From Actinomycetes bacterium (GTDB taxonomy: Bacteria > Actinomycetota > Thermoleophilia > Solirubrobacterales > 70-9), in NCBI GenBank assembly GCA_023434465.1, contig JAEYSQ010000048.1, forward strand, positions 1 to 6,651: a stretch of 6,651 bases of DNA. The letters are read 5' to 3'. Position 1 is the first letter of the stretch; every line of letters starts with the position of its first letter. Made by a program: the position numbers and the translations under genes. Shown piece by piece: positions 1 through 6,355 of this stretch. A model generated the notes under the pieces. The model did no database searches. It worked only from the letters and a program-made list of their open reading frames with translations, and was not told the origin of the DNA.

Positions 1-98
1 CCGTCGAGCAGCGTCTGCACGGGCATTCCAAGAAGCCCGCGGTGTTCCGCTACGGGATGGGCTTCGCCAACGCGATCGTCCGCACCTGGCTTCGGTAG
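1..98 (+). CDS. 3' end of an unidentified plus-strand gene (possibly a family 2 glycosyltransferase)
   Basis: An open frame enters the window from the left (first full codon at 3) and ends at TAG 96-98, giving about 31 C-terminal residues ending in GFANAIVRTWLR. Nearly every codon ends in G or C, as in the neighbouring genes, so this is probably a real gene end. The visible tail is basic (R, K, H) with an HSKKP stretch followed by an amphipathic segment. That loosely recalls the C-terminal end of some family 2 glycosyltransferases that act on lipid carriers, but this is recollection of style and not a motif match. The gene converges on rnj and is not part of the minus-strand operon. The function cannot be fixed from this fragment. 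Confidence 0.6.
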   Translation, partial: VEQRLHGHSKKPAVFRYGMGFANAIVRTWLR

Positions 99-137
99 CA
101 GCGCGGTCCGGGCCCGGTCGAGGGGTCCGGCTTCGGT

Positions 138-194
138 GGTGTCCCCCAAAAACCGTCGCTTCGCTCCTCATTCCGGAGGTTTTTGGGGAACACC
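138..194. terminator. Probable bidirectional terminator between convergent genes
   Basis: A 17-nt inverted repeat lies 40 bp after the plus-strand stop and about 200 bp after the rnj stop. The left arm 138-154 contains CCCCCAAAAACC and the right arm 178-194 contains GGTTTTTGGGG, and 16 of 17 positions pair (C143/A189 is the mismatch). The loop is 155-177. On either strand the layout is A-tract, GC hairpin, T-tract, the usual form of a bidirectional intrinsic terminator. A smaller inner hairpin (CCTC 166-169 with GAGG 176-179) sits directly before the T5 run on the plus strand. Pairing continues imperfectly outward, to roughly 122 on the left and 210 on the right. The placement between two convergent genes supports the call; activity is inferred. 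Confidence 0.65.
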
Positions 195-273
195 CCCGAC
201 CCGAACCCTGCAGGACCAGAAGGTTCACGGTGCGAGATCCTGGCGGTCGTGAAACGTGACGGTCTGGGTAGCC

Positions 274-371
274 GTGGGGTCGGGTGGGGGTTACCGGGAT
301 ACTCAGGCGGAGGGAGGCTGAATGCCGACCGAGGTGTTTGCCGCTTCCCGGTGACCGACACCCGACCCCCC
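274..371. repeat. Long imperfect inverted repeat downstream of rnj
   Basis: A second inverted repeat fills the rnj-proximal half of the intergenic region. Arms 274-299 and 346-371 are 26 nt each; 22 positions are complementary and one more could form a G-U pair in RNA. Inside the 46-nt spacer, GCGG 307-310 can pair with CCGC 341-344. There is no T-run after the structure on either strand, so it is not a textbook intrinsic terminator. It could protect the 3' end of the rnj mRNA or assist termination. A shorter perfect hairpin, GACCCC 364-369 with GGGGTC 383-388, begins 6 nt after the rnj stop and competes for the same bases. I find no gene in 99-394. Confidence 0.5.
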
Positions 372-388
372 CGCGTCGCTTCGGGGTC
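364..388 (-). other. Short GC hairpin just after the rnj stop codon
   Basis: GACCCC (364-369) and GGGGTC (383-388) form a perfect 6-bp stem with a 13-nt loop. Read on the minus strand it starts 6 nt after the rnj TGA. No T-tract follows, so if it has a function it is more likely as a 3'-end stabiliser or a weak terminator than as a complete intrinsic terminator. It is mutually exclusive with the right arm of the larger inverted repeat at 274-371. Confidence 0.35.
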
Positions 389-394
389 TGGGCC

Positions 395-2059
395 TCAGAC
401 TTCGACTACTACGGGGACTACCATCGGGCGGCGTCGCAGGCGCTTGTGGAAGAAGCCGGCGACCGCGTCGTGGAGGTCCTGCTGGACCAGATCGTGATCT
501 TTGACCTTGGCTTCGGCGGCCCGTTCGAGCGAGTCCTCGATCAGATCGTGAAGATCATCGAGCAGCTCGGCTTCCTCTTCGAGCCCGGGCACGCCGCGGG
601 CTATCACCTCGGGGTCGGAAACGACCTCACCGTCATCTTCGGCGATCGTCGCGACCACGATCACGATGCCGTCGGCCGAGATCGTTCGACGGTCACGCAG
701 GGTCGCGTCGTTGGGATCGGAAAGTTCGACTCCGTCGACATAGATCACGCCGCCGGCGGTCTCCTCGGTGAGTTCGGCTCCGTCGGGACCGACCAGGAGC
801 GCCTGCCCGTTGTGGTTGCGGAAGATGTTTTCCTCCGGTACTCCCACCGACTGAGCCAGTTCGGAGTGGAGGCGGATCCGTTGAAAGTCGCCATGAACCG
901 GCATCACGTACTTCGGCCGGGTCAGGTTCAGCATCATCTTGATCTCTTCGCGGTAGCCGTGACCGGAAGCGTGGATCGGCGCGTCCTTTGGCGTGATCAC
1001 CCTTGCGCCCAGTTCGTAGATGCGGTCGATCGTCTCGTTGACCGCCCGCTCGTTGCCGGGCACCGGGGTGGCCGAGAAGACGACCGTGTCACCGGAATGG
1101 AGTTCGACGTCCCGGTGATCGTTGTTGGCCATTCGCCTGAGGGCCGAAAAGGGTTCCCCCTGGGAACCGGTCGAGATCACCACAACCCTCTCGTCCGGGA
1201 AATCCTCGATCTCGCGAGGCTGGATCAAGAGACCGTCGGGAGCATTTGCCATGCCCAGGTTGGAGGCGATGTTGAAGTTCTTTCGCATCGAGCGGCCGAC
1301 CAATGCGACCTTGCGGTCGAGCCGCGCCGCGGCATCGATCACCTGTTGGACCCGGTGAATGTTCGAAGCAAACGAAGTCACGATGATCCGGCCTTCGCAC
1401 CGGGAGAAGGTGTCATACAGAGCGGGGCCGACGCTCGATTCCGAGGGCGAGACGCCGGGCCGGTCAGCGTTGGTCGAATCGCCGCAGAGCAGCAGCAGGC
1501 CTTCGTCTCCGAGAGCCGCGAGCCGGGCGACATCGGCGGGGCGGCCGTCGACCGGAGTCTGGTCGAACTTGTAGTCACCGGTCATGAAGATCCGGCCCAG
1601 GTCGGTGCCGATGATCACTCCCCGCATGTCGGGGATCGAGTGGGACAGATGGACCAGTTCGATCTCGAACGGTCCGGCCTGGGCGACCTGGCCGGCCGGA
1701 AGCTCGGAAAGAGGAGCTTCGCCGAGTTTGTGCTCGTCGAGCTTGGAGCGAACCATGCCGACCGTCAGCATCCCGCCATAGATCACCTTCGGGAAGCCGA
1801 TCTCCCGCAGGACGTAGGGCAGCGCCCCGACATGGTCTTCGTGGCCGTGCGTGAGCACGATCGCCTCGATGTCATCGGCCCTTTCCCGCAGATACTCGAA
1901 GTCCGGCAGAACCAGGTCGATTCCCAGCATGTCGGGGGTCGGGAACATCAGCCCGGTGTCGACCACCACGATCTTGCCGCGGTACTCGATCACCATCATG
2001 TTCTTGCCAATCTCCCCCAGCCCACCGAGGGGAAGCAGCTTGATCTGCTGTCCGCTCAT
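395..2059 (-). CDS. rnj: Ribonuclease J (beta-CASP metallo-beta-lactamase RNase)
   Basis: 554 residues, the usual full length for RNase J, a cytoplasmic enzyme with endonuclease and 5'-3' exonuclease activity in mRNA turnover and rRNA maturation. The metallo-beta-lactamase core begins with LLPLGGLGEIGKN (8-20). Metal-binding motifs are visible in order: HGHEDH 71-76, VHLSHSIPD with H140, and GDYKFD with D162. CGDSTNA at 192-198 and SFASNIHR at 229-236 mark entry into the beta-CASP part. ASGHG 364-368 and PVHGD 387-391 complete the active site, so all key residues are present. The C-terminal domain ends in an arginine-rich RRRPMVVPVVVEV typical of the family. The ATG overlaps the dapA stop as ATGA (2056-2059), suggesting translational coupling; a GGAG lies 10 nt upstream. 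It is the last gene of the operon and converges on the plus-strand gene ending at 98. Confidence 0.97.
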   Translation of the reverse strand: MSGQQIKLLPLGGLGEIGKNMMVIEYRGKIVVVDTGLMFPTPDMLGIDLVLPDFEYLRERADDIEAIVLTHGHEDHVGALPYVLREIGFPKVIYGGMLTVGMVRSKLDEHKLGEAPLSELPAGQVAQAGPFEIELVHLSHSIPDMRGVIIGTDLGRIFMTGDYKFDQTPVDGRPADVARLAALGDEGLLLLCGDSTNADRPGVSPSESSVGPALYDTFSRCEGRIIVTSFASNIHRVQQVIDAAARLDRKVALVGRSMRKNFNIASNLGMANAPDGLLIQPREIEDFPDERVVVISTGSQGEPFSALRRMANNDHRDVELHSGDTVVFSATPVPGNERAVNETIDRIYELGARVITPKDAPIHASGHGYREEIKMMLNLTRPKYVMPVHGDFQRIRLHSELAQSVGVPEENIFRNHNGQALLVGPDGAELTEETAGGVIYVDGVELSDPNDATLRDRRTISADGIVIVVATIAEDDGEVVSDPEVIARGVPGLEEEAELLDDLHDLIEDSLERAAEAKVKDHDLVQQDLHDAVAGFFHKRLRRRPMVVPVVVEV

Positions 2060-2925
2060 GTTGCGGGGACTCCGGCTTCGGCGAGCAACTCCTCGATCGC
2101 GTCGATCTCCTTCTGCGTCGGTTCGACCATCGGCAGTCGCATGGTCGGCGGCAACAAGCCCCGGCTGGCCAGGGCGGCCTTGACCGGGATCGGGTTGACT
2201 ACAACTCCCATCGCCTCGTAGAGCGGCTGCAGCTGGTTGTCGAGAGCCTCCGCTTCGTCATGCCGGCCCTCCTGCCAGAGATCCCAGATCGTTCGCATTC
2301 GACCGCCGTCGAGGTGGGAGGCGACGAGAATGCCGCCCACGCCCCCGAACTTCAGCGTTGGCAGGAAACCGACGTCATTTCCGGCCAGCACGTCGAGTCC
2401 TTCGATCGGTCCGAGATCATCATCGTTGGCCTGCTTTACGGCGGCCACTTCAGGGATCTGCCCGAGTTCGGCCAGTAGATCCGGCGGCATGTTGACCCCG
2501 GTGCGAGCGGGAATGTTGTAGGCGACGAGCGGAAAGCCCGGATTGGCCTCAGCGACCGCGGCGAAATGACCGATGATGCCGGCGCGGTTGGGACGGTTGT
2601 AATAAGGGGTGACGATCAGACCGCCGTCGGCTCCGGCACCAGCCGCCATCCGGGTCAACTCGACCGAGTGCCGGGTGTCGTTCGACCCGGTACCGAGAAT
2701 GAGCGTGACACCGTCACCGACCTCTTCGCGAACGCCTCTGAGCAGATCTACCTTCTCCTGGTCTTCCAGAGTCGGAGATTCGCCGGTGGTGCCGGCGACC
2801 ACCAGACCGTGGGACCCGTTCTCGACCAGGTGCGCAGCGAGCTTTCGCGTCGAATCGACGTCGAGCTCTCCGTCAGGCCGGAAAGCGGTGGCCAAAGCCG
2901 TGATTACCCCGCGAATTTCACTCAC
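2056..2925 (-). CDS. dapA: 4-hydroxy-tetrahydrodipicolinate synthase
   Basis: Condenses pyruvate with L-aspartate semialdehyde, the first committed step to diaminopimelate and lysine. From a GTG start at 2925 it is 289 residues, normal for DapA, beginning VSEIRGVITAL. The frame stays open to an ATG at 2994, but those 23 extra residues are not family-like and lie inside the amidase gene, so GTG is preferred. The TIM-barrel enzyme shows AGTTGES with the substrate-binding threonines T46-T47, TPYYN with Y109 (the tyrosine donated across the dimer), YNIPARTG with Y136 and R141, and the Schiff-base lysine K164 in AAVKQAN. These match E. coli T44/T45, Y107, Y133, R138 and K161. The start is 10 bp past the amidase TAG, without a clear Shine-Dalgarno. 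The stop overlaps the rnj start. Its product feeds DapB, encoded two genes upstream. Confidence 0.95.
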   Translation of the reverse strand: MSEIRGVITALATAFRPDGELDVDSTRKLAAHLVENGSHGLVVAGTTGESPTLEDQEKVDLLRGVREEVGDGVTLILGTGSNDTRHSVELTRMAAGAGADGGLIVTPYYNRPNRAGIIGHFAAVAEANPGFPLVAYNIPARTGVNMPPDLLAELGQIPEVAAVKQANDDDLGPIEGLDVLAGNDVGFLPTLKFGGVGGILVASHLDGGRMRTIWDLWQEGRHDEAEALDNQLQPLYEAMGVVVNPIPVKAALASRGLLPPTMRLPMVEPTQKEIDAIEELLAEAGVPAT

Positions 2926-2935
2926 GTCAGGGAGC

Positions 2936-4384
2936 CTAGTCGAGAACTCCCGGCGCACGCCGGTCGATCCAGGGATGTGCCTGTTCAAGTTCACCGGCCA
3001 GCCGGATCAAGAGGTCCTCTTGCCACATCGGGGCCACGAACTGGATGCCGATCGGCAGGCCTTCTTCGCTCATCTCCAGCGGCAGCGAAATCGCCGGCTG
3101 GCCGGTGGCGTTGAAGATGCCGGTGAAGGTCGCGATTTCCCGTGCTTTCAGCATCGCGTCCATCGGGTCGGGACCGTGCTGGTCGAAATGACCGAGCTTC
3201 GGCGGAACGGTGGCCAGGGTCGGGGTCATGATCAGGTCGAATTTGCCGTCGAGCATGACGCCCGCGATCAGACGGGCGATCAGCTGGTGCTGGGCGATGG
3301 CGGACAGGTAGGCAGCTCCGCCTTCGGTCCGCCCCTTCTCGATCAGGGCCCAGGTGAGAGGCTCGACGTCATCTGGAGTCAGCGGTCGCCCGATTATCAG
3401 GCTCAGGGTGTCCGCGGTCTGGCTCATTCCGGCCGCCCAGCGGGTGATGAAGGTCTGGTAAAGCACTTCTGGCTCTCCCGCGGCAGGCAGAGTGAAGTCC
3501 GTGACCTCGTGACCGAGGTCCTCGAGCTTCTTCGCCGTCTCCCTGGCCGCCTGGATTACTGCCGGCTGCAGAGAATCGCCGGTCAGTGACTCCGTCAGGA
3601 GCGCGATCCTGAGGGGCTGGGTTCCGGCCGTGACCTCATCCGAGTAGGGGCGATCGGGGGCGGGACAACCGTAAGGATCCCCGGGGGTCGGCCCGTGCAC
3701 CCAGTCGAGCATCGTGGCGACGTCCCGAACCGAGTGCGCCACCACCAGCTCAGTGGTCAGGCCCGACATCGAATCGCCCATCACCGGTCCCGAAGAGATC
3801 CGCGCCCGACTGGCCTTGAGGCCGACCAGGCCGCATTCGCTGGCCGGGATGCGGATCGAACCGCCACCGTCGGAGGCATGGGCGATCGGCACGATCCCGG
3901 CGGCTACCGCGGCGGCCGAGCCGCCCGAAGAACCTCCGCTCGATCGGGTCGGATCCCAGGGATTCTTGGTCGGACCGTCGTTCGCCTCGGGCTCGGTGGT
4001 CGGCAGGATTCCGAGCTCCGGGGTCGAGGCCCGGCCCAGCGTGACCAGGCCTGCGTCCCGGAAGCGTGCCCCGAGATGCGTGTCGTAGGGCATCTTCATA
4101 CCGATTTCCTTCAGGACCCTGTTGCCCATCTCCATCGGCTGTCCGGCCAGGCCGGCACCCAAATCCTTGAAAAGGAACGGAACGCCCCTGAAGGGCCCGT
4201 CCGGCAAATCGCCCGCCGCCGTCTCGGTCGCCTCGTCGAACAGGGGCGAACAGATCGCGTTCAGGTCAGGATTCACCTTCTCGGCCCTTTCGACCGCTGC
4301 GGCGACCAGTTCCTGCGGCGAAACTTCCCCCTGGGCGACCAGTTCCGCCTGGGCGGTTGCATCGAGTGCTACGACGTCAGTCAT
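2936..4384 (-). CDS. Amidase signature family hydrolase (NylA-like branch)
   Basis: 482 residues from ATG 4384. An ATG in the same frame at 4588 would add 68 cysteine- and arginine-rich residues lying wholly in dapB and is rejected. The Ser-cisSer-Lys triad of amidase signature enzymes is intact: K73 in LFKDLG, S152 in SGGSSGGSAAAVAAG, and nucleophile S176 in SDGGGSIRIPAS. The N-terminal DATAQAELVAQGEVSPQEL and the DGGGSIRIPAS variant (GatA has DTGGSIRQPA) point to the branch containing 6-aminohexanoate cyclic dimer hydrolase. That placement is from memory and the natural substrate is unknown. GatA is unlikely, given the missing glutamine and the absence of gatB and gatC nearby. There is no signal peptide, so it is probably cytoplasmic. 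It overlaps dapB by 8 bp (4377-4384) and ends 10 bp before dapA, so it is co-transcribed with the DAP genes. In actinobacteria this slot often holds thyX. Confidence 0.88.
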   Translation of the reverse strand: MTDVVALDATAQAELVAQGEVSPQELVAAAVERAEKVNPDLNAICSPLFDEATETAAGDLPDGPFRGVPFLFKDLGAGLAGQPMEMGNRVLKEIGMKMPYDTHLGARFRDAGLVTLGRASTPELGILPTTEPEANDGPTKNPWDPTRSSGGSSGGSAAAVAAGIVPIAHASDGGGSIRIPASECGLVGLKASRARISSGPVMGDSMSGLTTELVVAHSVRDVATMLDWVHGPTPGDPYGCPAPDRPYSDEVTAGTQPLRIALLTESLTGDSLQPAVIQAARETAKKLEDLGHEVTDFTLPAAGEPEVLYQTFITRWAAGMSQTADTLSLIIGRPLTPDDVEPLTWALIEKGRTEGGAAYLSAIAQHQLIARLIAGVMLDGKFDLIMTPTLATVPPKLGHFDQHGPDPMDAMLKAREIATFTGIFNATGQPAISLPLEMSEEGLPIGIQFVAPMWQEDLLIRLAGELEQAHPWIDRRAPGVLD

Positions 4385-5057
4385 CTTGTAGGAGTTTCTC
4401 CAATCCGACCGTGAACCGGTCGTCGAGATCTGGAACTTTGCGCACTGCAAGCACCACCCCGGGCATGAACGACGACCGGTCGATGCTGTCGTGGCGAATC
4501 GATAGCGTCTGCCCGGTGCCGCCGAACAGAACTTCCTGGTGGGCGACCAGCCCGGGGAGCCGGACCGAGTGGATCGGTTGGTGAACATGGCCCCCGGCGG
4601 CAGTGATCAACTCCTCGGTGCGCTTGGCCGTGCCCGATGGGGCGTCCAGCTTCCGGTCGTGGTGAAGCTCGATGATCTCGCATTCGGGCATGTGTTTCGC
4701 AGCTTTCTGGGATAGCTCCATCAGGAGCACGGCACCGATCGCGAAGTTCGGAGCGACAAAGCAGTTGGCGCCGGTTCCAGAACTCGCGGCAGCTTCCTGC
4801 AGGGCGTCGAGATCGAACCCGGTCGCTCCCACGACCACGTGGACTCCGGCCTGGAGGCAGGCGATCGCGTTGGCGAGAGAGGTGTCGGGGGTCGTGAACT
4901 CGACCACCACGTCGACGTCGGCGAGGATCTCCCCCAGCTCGGTTCCGAGGGCCGGATCGGCCCGGCCCGCCAGCTCCATCCCTTCGGCTTCCTCGACCGC
5001 TCCGCAGACGGTTTCGCCCATCCGGCCTGCCGCGCCGGCGACCCCGACCCTGATCAT
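4377..5057 (-). CDS. dapB: 4-hydroxy-tetrahydrodipicolinate reductase
   Basis: Reduces the DapA product to tetrahydrodipicolinate with NAD(P)H, the second step of the DAP/lysine branch. At 226 residues it is slightly shorter than many DapB proteins (about 245-270) but complete. The N-terminal Rossmann fold has the dinucleotide loop VAGAAGRMG (6-14), then EFTTPD 53-58 and GATG 77-80, which line the cofactor site. The catalytic region ELHHDRKLDAPSGTA (130-144) holds H132, H133 and K136, equivalent to E. coli H159, H160 and K163, plus the SGT loop that binds the substrate carboxylate. SVRLPGLVAHQEVLFG (164-179) is another family hallmark. The ATG overlaps the M16 peptidase stop as ATGA (5054-5057), with a GAGG about 10 nt upstream. 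The 3' end overlaps the amidase start by 8 bp. Confidence 0.96.
   Translation of the reverse strand: MIRVGVAGAAGRMGETVCGAVEEAEGMELAGRADPALGTELGEILADVDVVVEFTTPDTSLANAIACLQAGVHVVVGATGFDLDALQEAAASSGTGANCFVAPNFAIGAVLLMELSQKAAKHMPECEIIELHHDRKLDAPSGTAKRTEELITAAGGHVHQPIHSVRLPGLVAHQEVLFGGTGQTLSIRHDSIDRSSFMPGVVLAVRKVPDLDDRFTVGLEKLLQDD
4382..4401 (-). promoter_or_regulatory. Amidase start region with a masked, distant Shine-Dalgarno
   Basis: The only purine-rich candidate upstream of the amidase ATG is GGAG (minus strand, over 4398-4401), 13 nt from the start, which is farther than usual. It can pair with CTCC over 4391-4394, forming a 4-bp stem with a 3-nt loop. Together with the 8-bp overlap with dapB, this suggests that amidase translation depends on ribosomes finishing dapB. 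The pairing is short and its role is inferred. Confidence 0.3.
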
Positions 5058-6331
5058 GCGGCCAGGGCCTCGCTGACCGGTTCGATCGCCGAACGGAAAC
5101 GGTTCTCATCCCTTCCCACAGCGGCTGCCGAGAGACGGGCTTCCCCGTAAAGTTCGGCGGCCAGGTTCGAGACGTCCTCCACGCTCACAGCATCAACCCT
5201 GGCCAGCATCTCGTCAAGACTGAGCAGGGGAATCTCATGCAGGGTGGCCCGGGCGATCCTCGCCATCCGGGCTGCCGTTGACTCTCCGGAGAGAACCAGC
5301 CGGCCCTTCACGTGCTCCTTGGCCCGGGCGAGTTCGTCGGCGGTGACCGGTTCACATTGGATCTTCTTCAGTTCACGGCCGATCACTTCGCAGGCTTCCT
5401 CGACGTTGTCTTCACGGGTTCCGACGTAGGTTGCGACCACGCCGGTGTCGGTGAACTGCTCGGAGTAGGTGCCGACCGAGTAGGCCAGGCCACGCTTCTC
5501 GCGGACTTCGATGAAGAGACGGGACGAACTCGAACCGCCGAGGATCGAGTCGAGAACGGCCAGCACGAAACGGCGCTCGTCGGCCCGGTTGATTCCCGGC
5601 GCCCCGATGCATACGTGGTACTGCTCGGTGTCCTTGGTCGCGAAAGCGAGCCGGCCGGTCGGATCGGGAGTTTGGGGAACCAGGGTCTCTTCCCCACTGC
5701 CACCGCCCGGCGCCAAGGCCTCTGCCAGCGAGTGGATCTCGTCGTGATCGACGTTCCCGGCCGCGGCCACCACGATGTTGCCGGCCGAGTACCGGGACCG
5801 GTGGTAGGCAGCGATCTCGGGGACCGGAATGCCCGAGATCACTTCGGAGCGGCCCAGGATGCGGCGGCCCAGCGGGGTGTCCCCGAAGATCGCGTCGGCC
5901 AGGTAGTCATGGACCCGGTCCGAGGGCTCGTCCTCGTACATCGCGATCTCCTCGAGGACGACGTCCCGTTCGGAATCGATGTCGGGAAAGGTCGACTCGA
6001 GCAGCATCTCGCCGAGCAGCTCGAAGACGTCCTTGGTGTGTTCGTCGAGGAAACGGGCGTGAAGGTGGGTCGTCTCCTTCCCCGTCGCAGCGTTGAACGA
6101 GGCTCCGAGCCCGTCGAAGCGCTCCGAGATCTCGATCGCCGTGTAGTTCGGCGTGCCCTTGAAGAGCAGATGCTCCAGGAAGTGAGAGACCCCCGCCTGG
6201 GCGGGGGTCTCGTCACGTGAACCTGTTCTGACCCAGAGACCGAGGGCGACCGAGCGCACCGAGGGAACTTCCTCGGTGATCACCCGGACGCCGGCGGCTG
6301 TCTCCGAGAGTCGCGGTTCGTCAGTGCTCAT
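5054..6331 (-). CDS. M16 family zinc peptidase (processing peptidase-like)
   Basis: 425 residues, normal for a single-chain bacterial M16B peptidase related to mitochondrial processing peptidase. The inverted zinc motif HFLEH (50-54) is intact, with H50 and H54 as ligands and E53 as the catalytic base. The third ligand falls in VVLEEIAMYEDEP at E127 or E128. The C-terminal half keeps the substrate-binding RExRGLAYSV segment (277-286), with the arginine and tyrosine expected of active subunits. The protein therefore looks catalytically complete by itself and has no signal peptide or membrane segment. Its substrate is unknown. In actinobacteria the gene after pnp is usually this peptidase (called pepR in some genomes). 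It starts 24 bp after the pnp stop without a clear Shine-Dalgarno, and its stop overlaps the dapB ATG. A strong hairpin spans codons 39-50. Confidence 0.94.
   Translation of the reverse strand: MSTDEPRLSETAAGVRVITEEVPSVRSVALGLWVRTGSRDETPAQAGVSHFLEHLLFKGTPNYTAIEISERFDGLGASFNAATGKETTHLHARFLDEHTKDVFELLGEMLLESTFPDIDSERDVVLEEIAMYEDEPSDRVHDYLADAIFGDTPLGRRILGRSEVISGIPVPEIAAYHRSRYSAGNIVVAAAGNVDHDEIHSLAEALAPGGGSGEETLVPQTPDPTGRLAFATKDTEQYHVCIGAPGINRADERRFVLAVLDSILGGSSSSRLFIEVREKRGLAYSVGTYSEQFTDTGVVATYVGTREDNVEEACEVIGRELKKIQCEPVTADELARAKEHVKGRLVLSGESTAARMARIARATLHEIPLLSLDEMLARVDAVSVEDVSNLAAELYGEARLSAAAVGRDENRFRSAIEPVSEALAA
6182..6216 (-). other. Very stable stem-loop inside the M16 peptidase coding sequence
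   Basis: GAGACCCCCGC (6186-6196) and GCGGGGGTCTC (6201-6211) are perfect 11-bp inverted arms around a 4-nt loop. Four further pairs (6182-6185 with 6213-6216) extend the stem past a single bulged base at 6212. In the mRNA it begins about 115 nt after the peptidase ATG and ends at the codon for the first zinc-ligand histidine H50. No T-run follows, so it is not an intrinsic terminator. It could slow ribosomes, or act as a processing or stability boundary within the pnp operon, or simply result from GC-rich codons. The structure is seen directly; a role is speculation. Confidence 0.45.
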
Positions 6332-6355
6332 TGAGCGCGGGTCGTCCGGCAGTGC

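Noticed and set aside
50..361. A 103-codon minus-strand open frame in the convergent intergenic region
   Set aside because: It runs through the terminator-like inverted repeat and the end of the plus-strand gene, with a Pro/Arg-rich translation and no recognisable features.
99..394. Possible riboswitch, small RNA or attachment site in the intergenic region
   Set aside because: The region is downstream of both flanking genes, so a cis riboswitch has no target. I see no recognisable promoter, tRNA end or duplicated att core; the inverted repeats are adequately explained as 3'-end structures.
1152..1168. 7-bp perfect hairpin GGTTCCC/GGGAACC within rnj
   Set aside because: It falls in the codons for the conserved GSQGEP segment and is short; chance in GC-rich coding DNA explains it.
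284..2221. A 645-codon open frame on the plus strand
   Set aside because: It lies opposite rnj, whose protein has every RNase J motif. In very high-GC genes the antisense frame lacks stop codons by composition, and its translation shows no recognisable domain.
2609..3589. A 326-codon plus-strand open frame opposite dapA and the amidase
   Set aside because: It crosses two well-supported minus-strand genes and its Arg/Ser/Pro-rich translation is typical of antisense frames in GC-rich DNA.
2936..4384. Calling the amidase GatA (glutamyl-tRNA amidotransferase subunit A)
   Set aside because: The nucleophile motif reads DGGGSIRIPAS instead of DTGGSIRQPA, and no gatB or gatC is adjacent.
4385..4588. 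N-terminal extension of the amidase to an ATG at 4588
   Set aside because: The 68 extra residues lie wholly within dapB and look like an off-frame translation; family-like sequence begins at the ATG at 4384.
4381..5109. A 242-codon minus-strand open frame overlapping dapB
   Set aside because: It is another reading frame of dapB with an Arg-rich, low-information translation, while the dapB frame carries all catalytic motifs.
5282..5293. 12-nt palindrome CTCTCCGGAGAG within the M16 gene
   Set aside because: A short palindrome in coding sequence without a second copy or regulatory context.
5312..6220. A 302-codon plus-strand open frame opposite the M16 peptidase
   Set aside because: Compositional shadow of the peptidase gene; the translation has no domain and no ribosome site.
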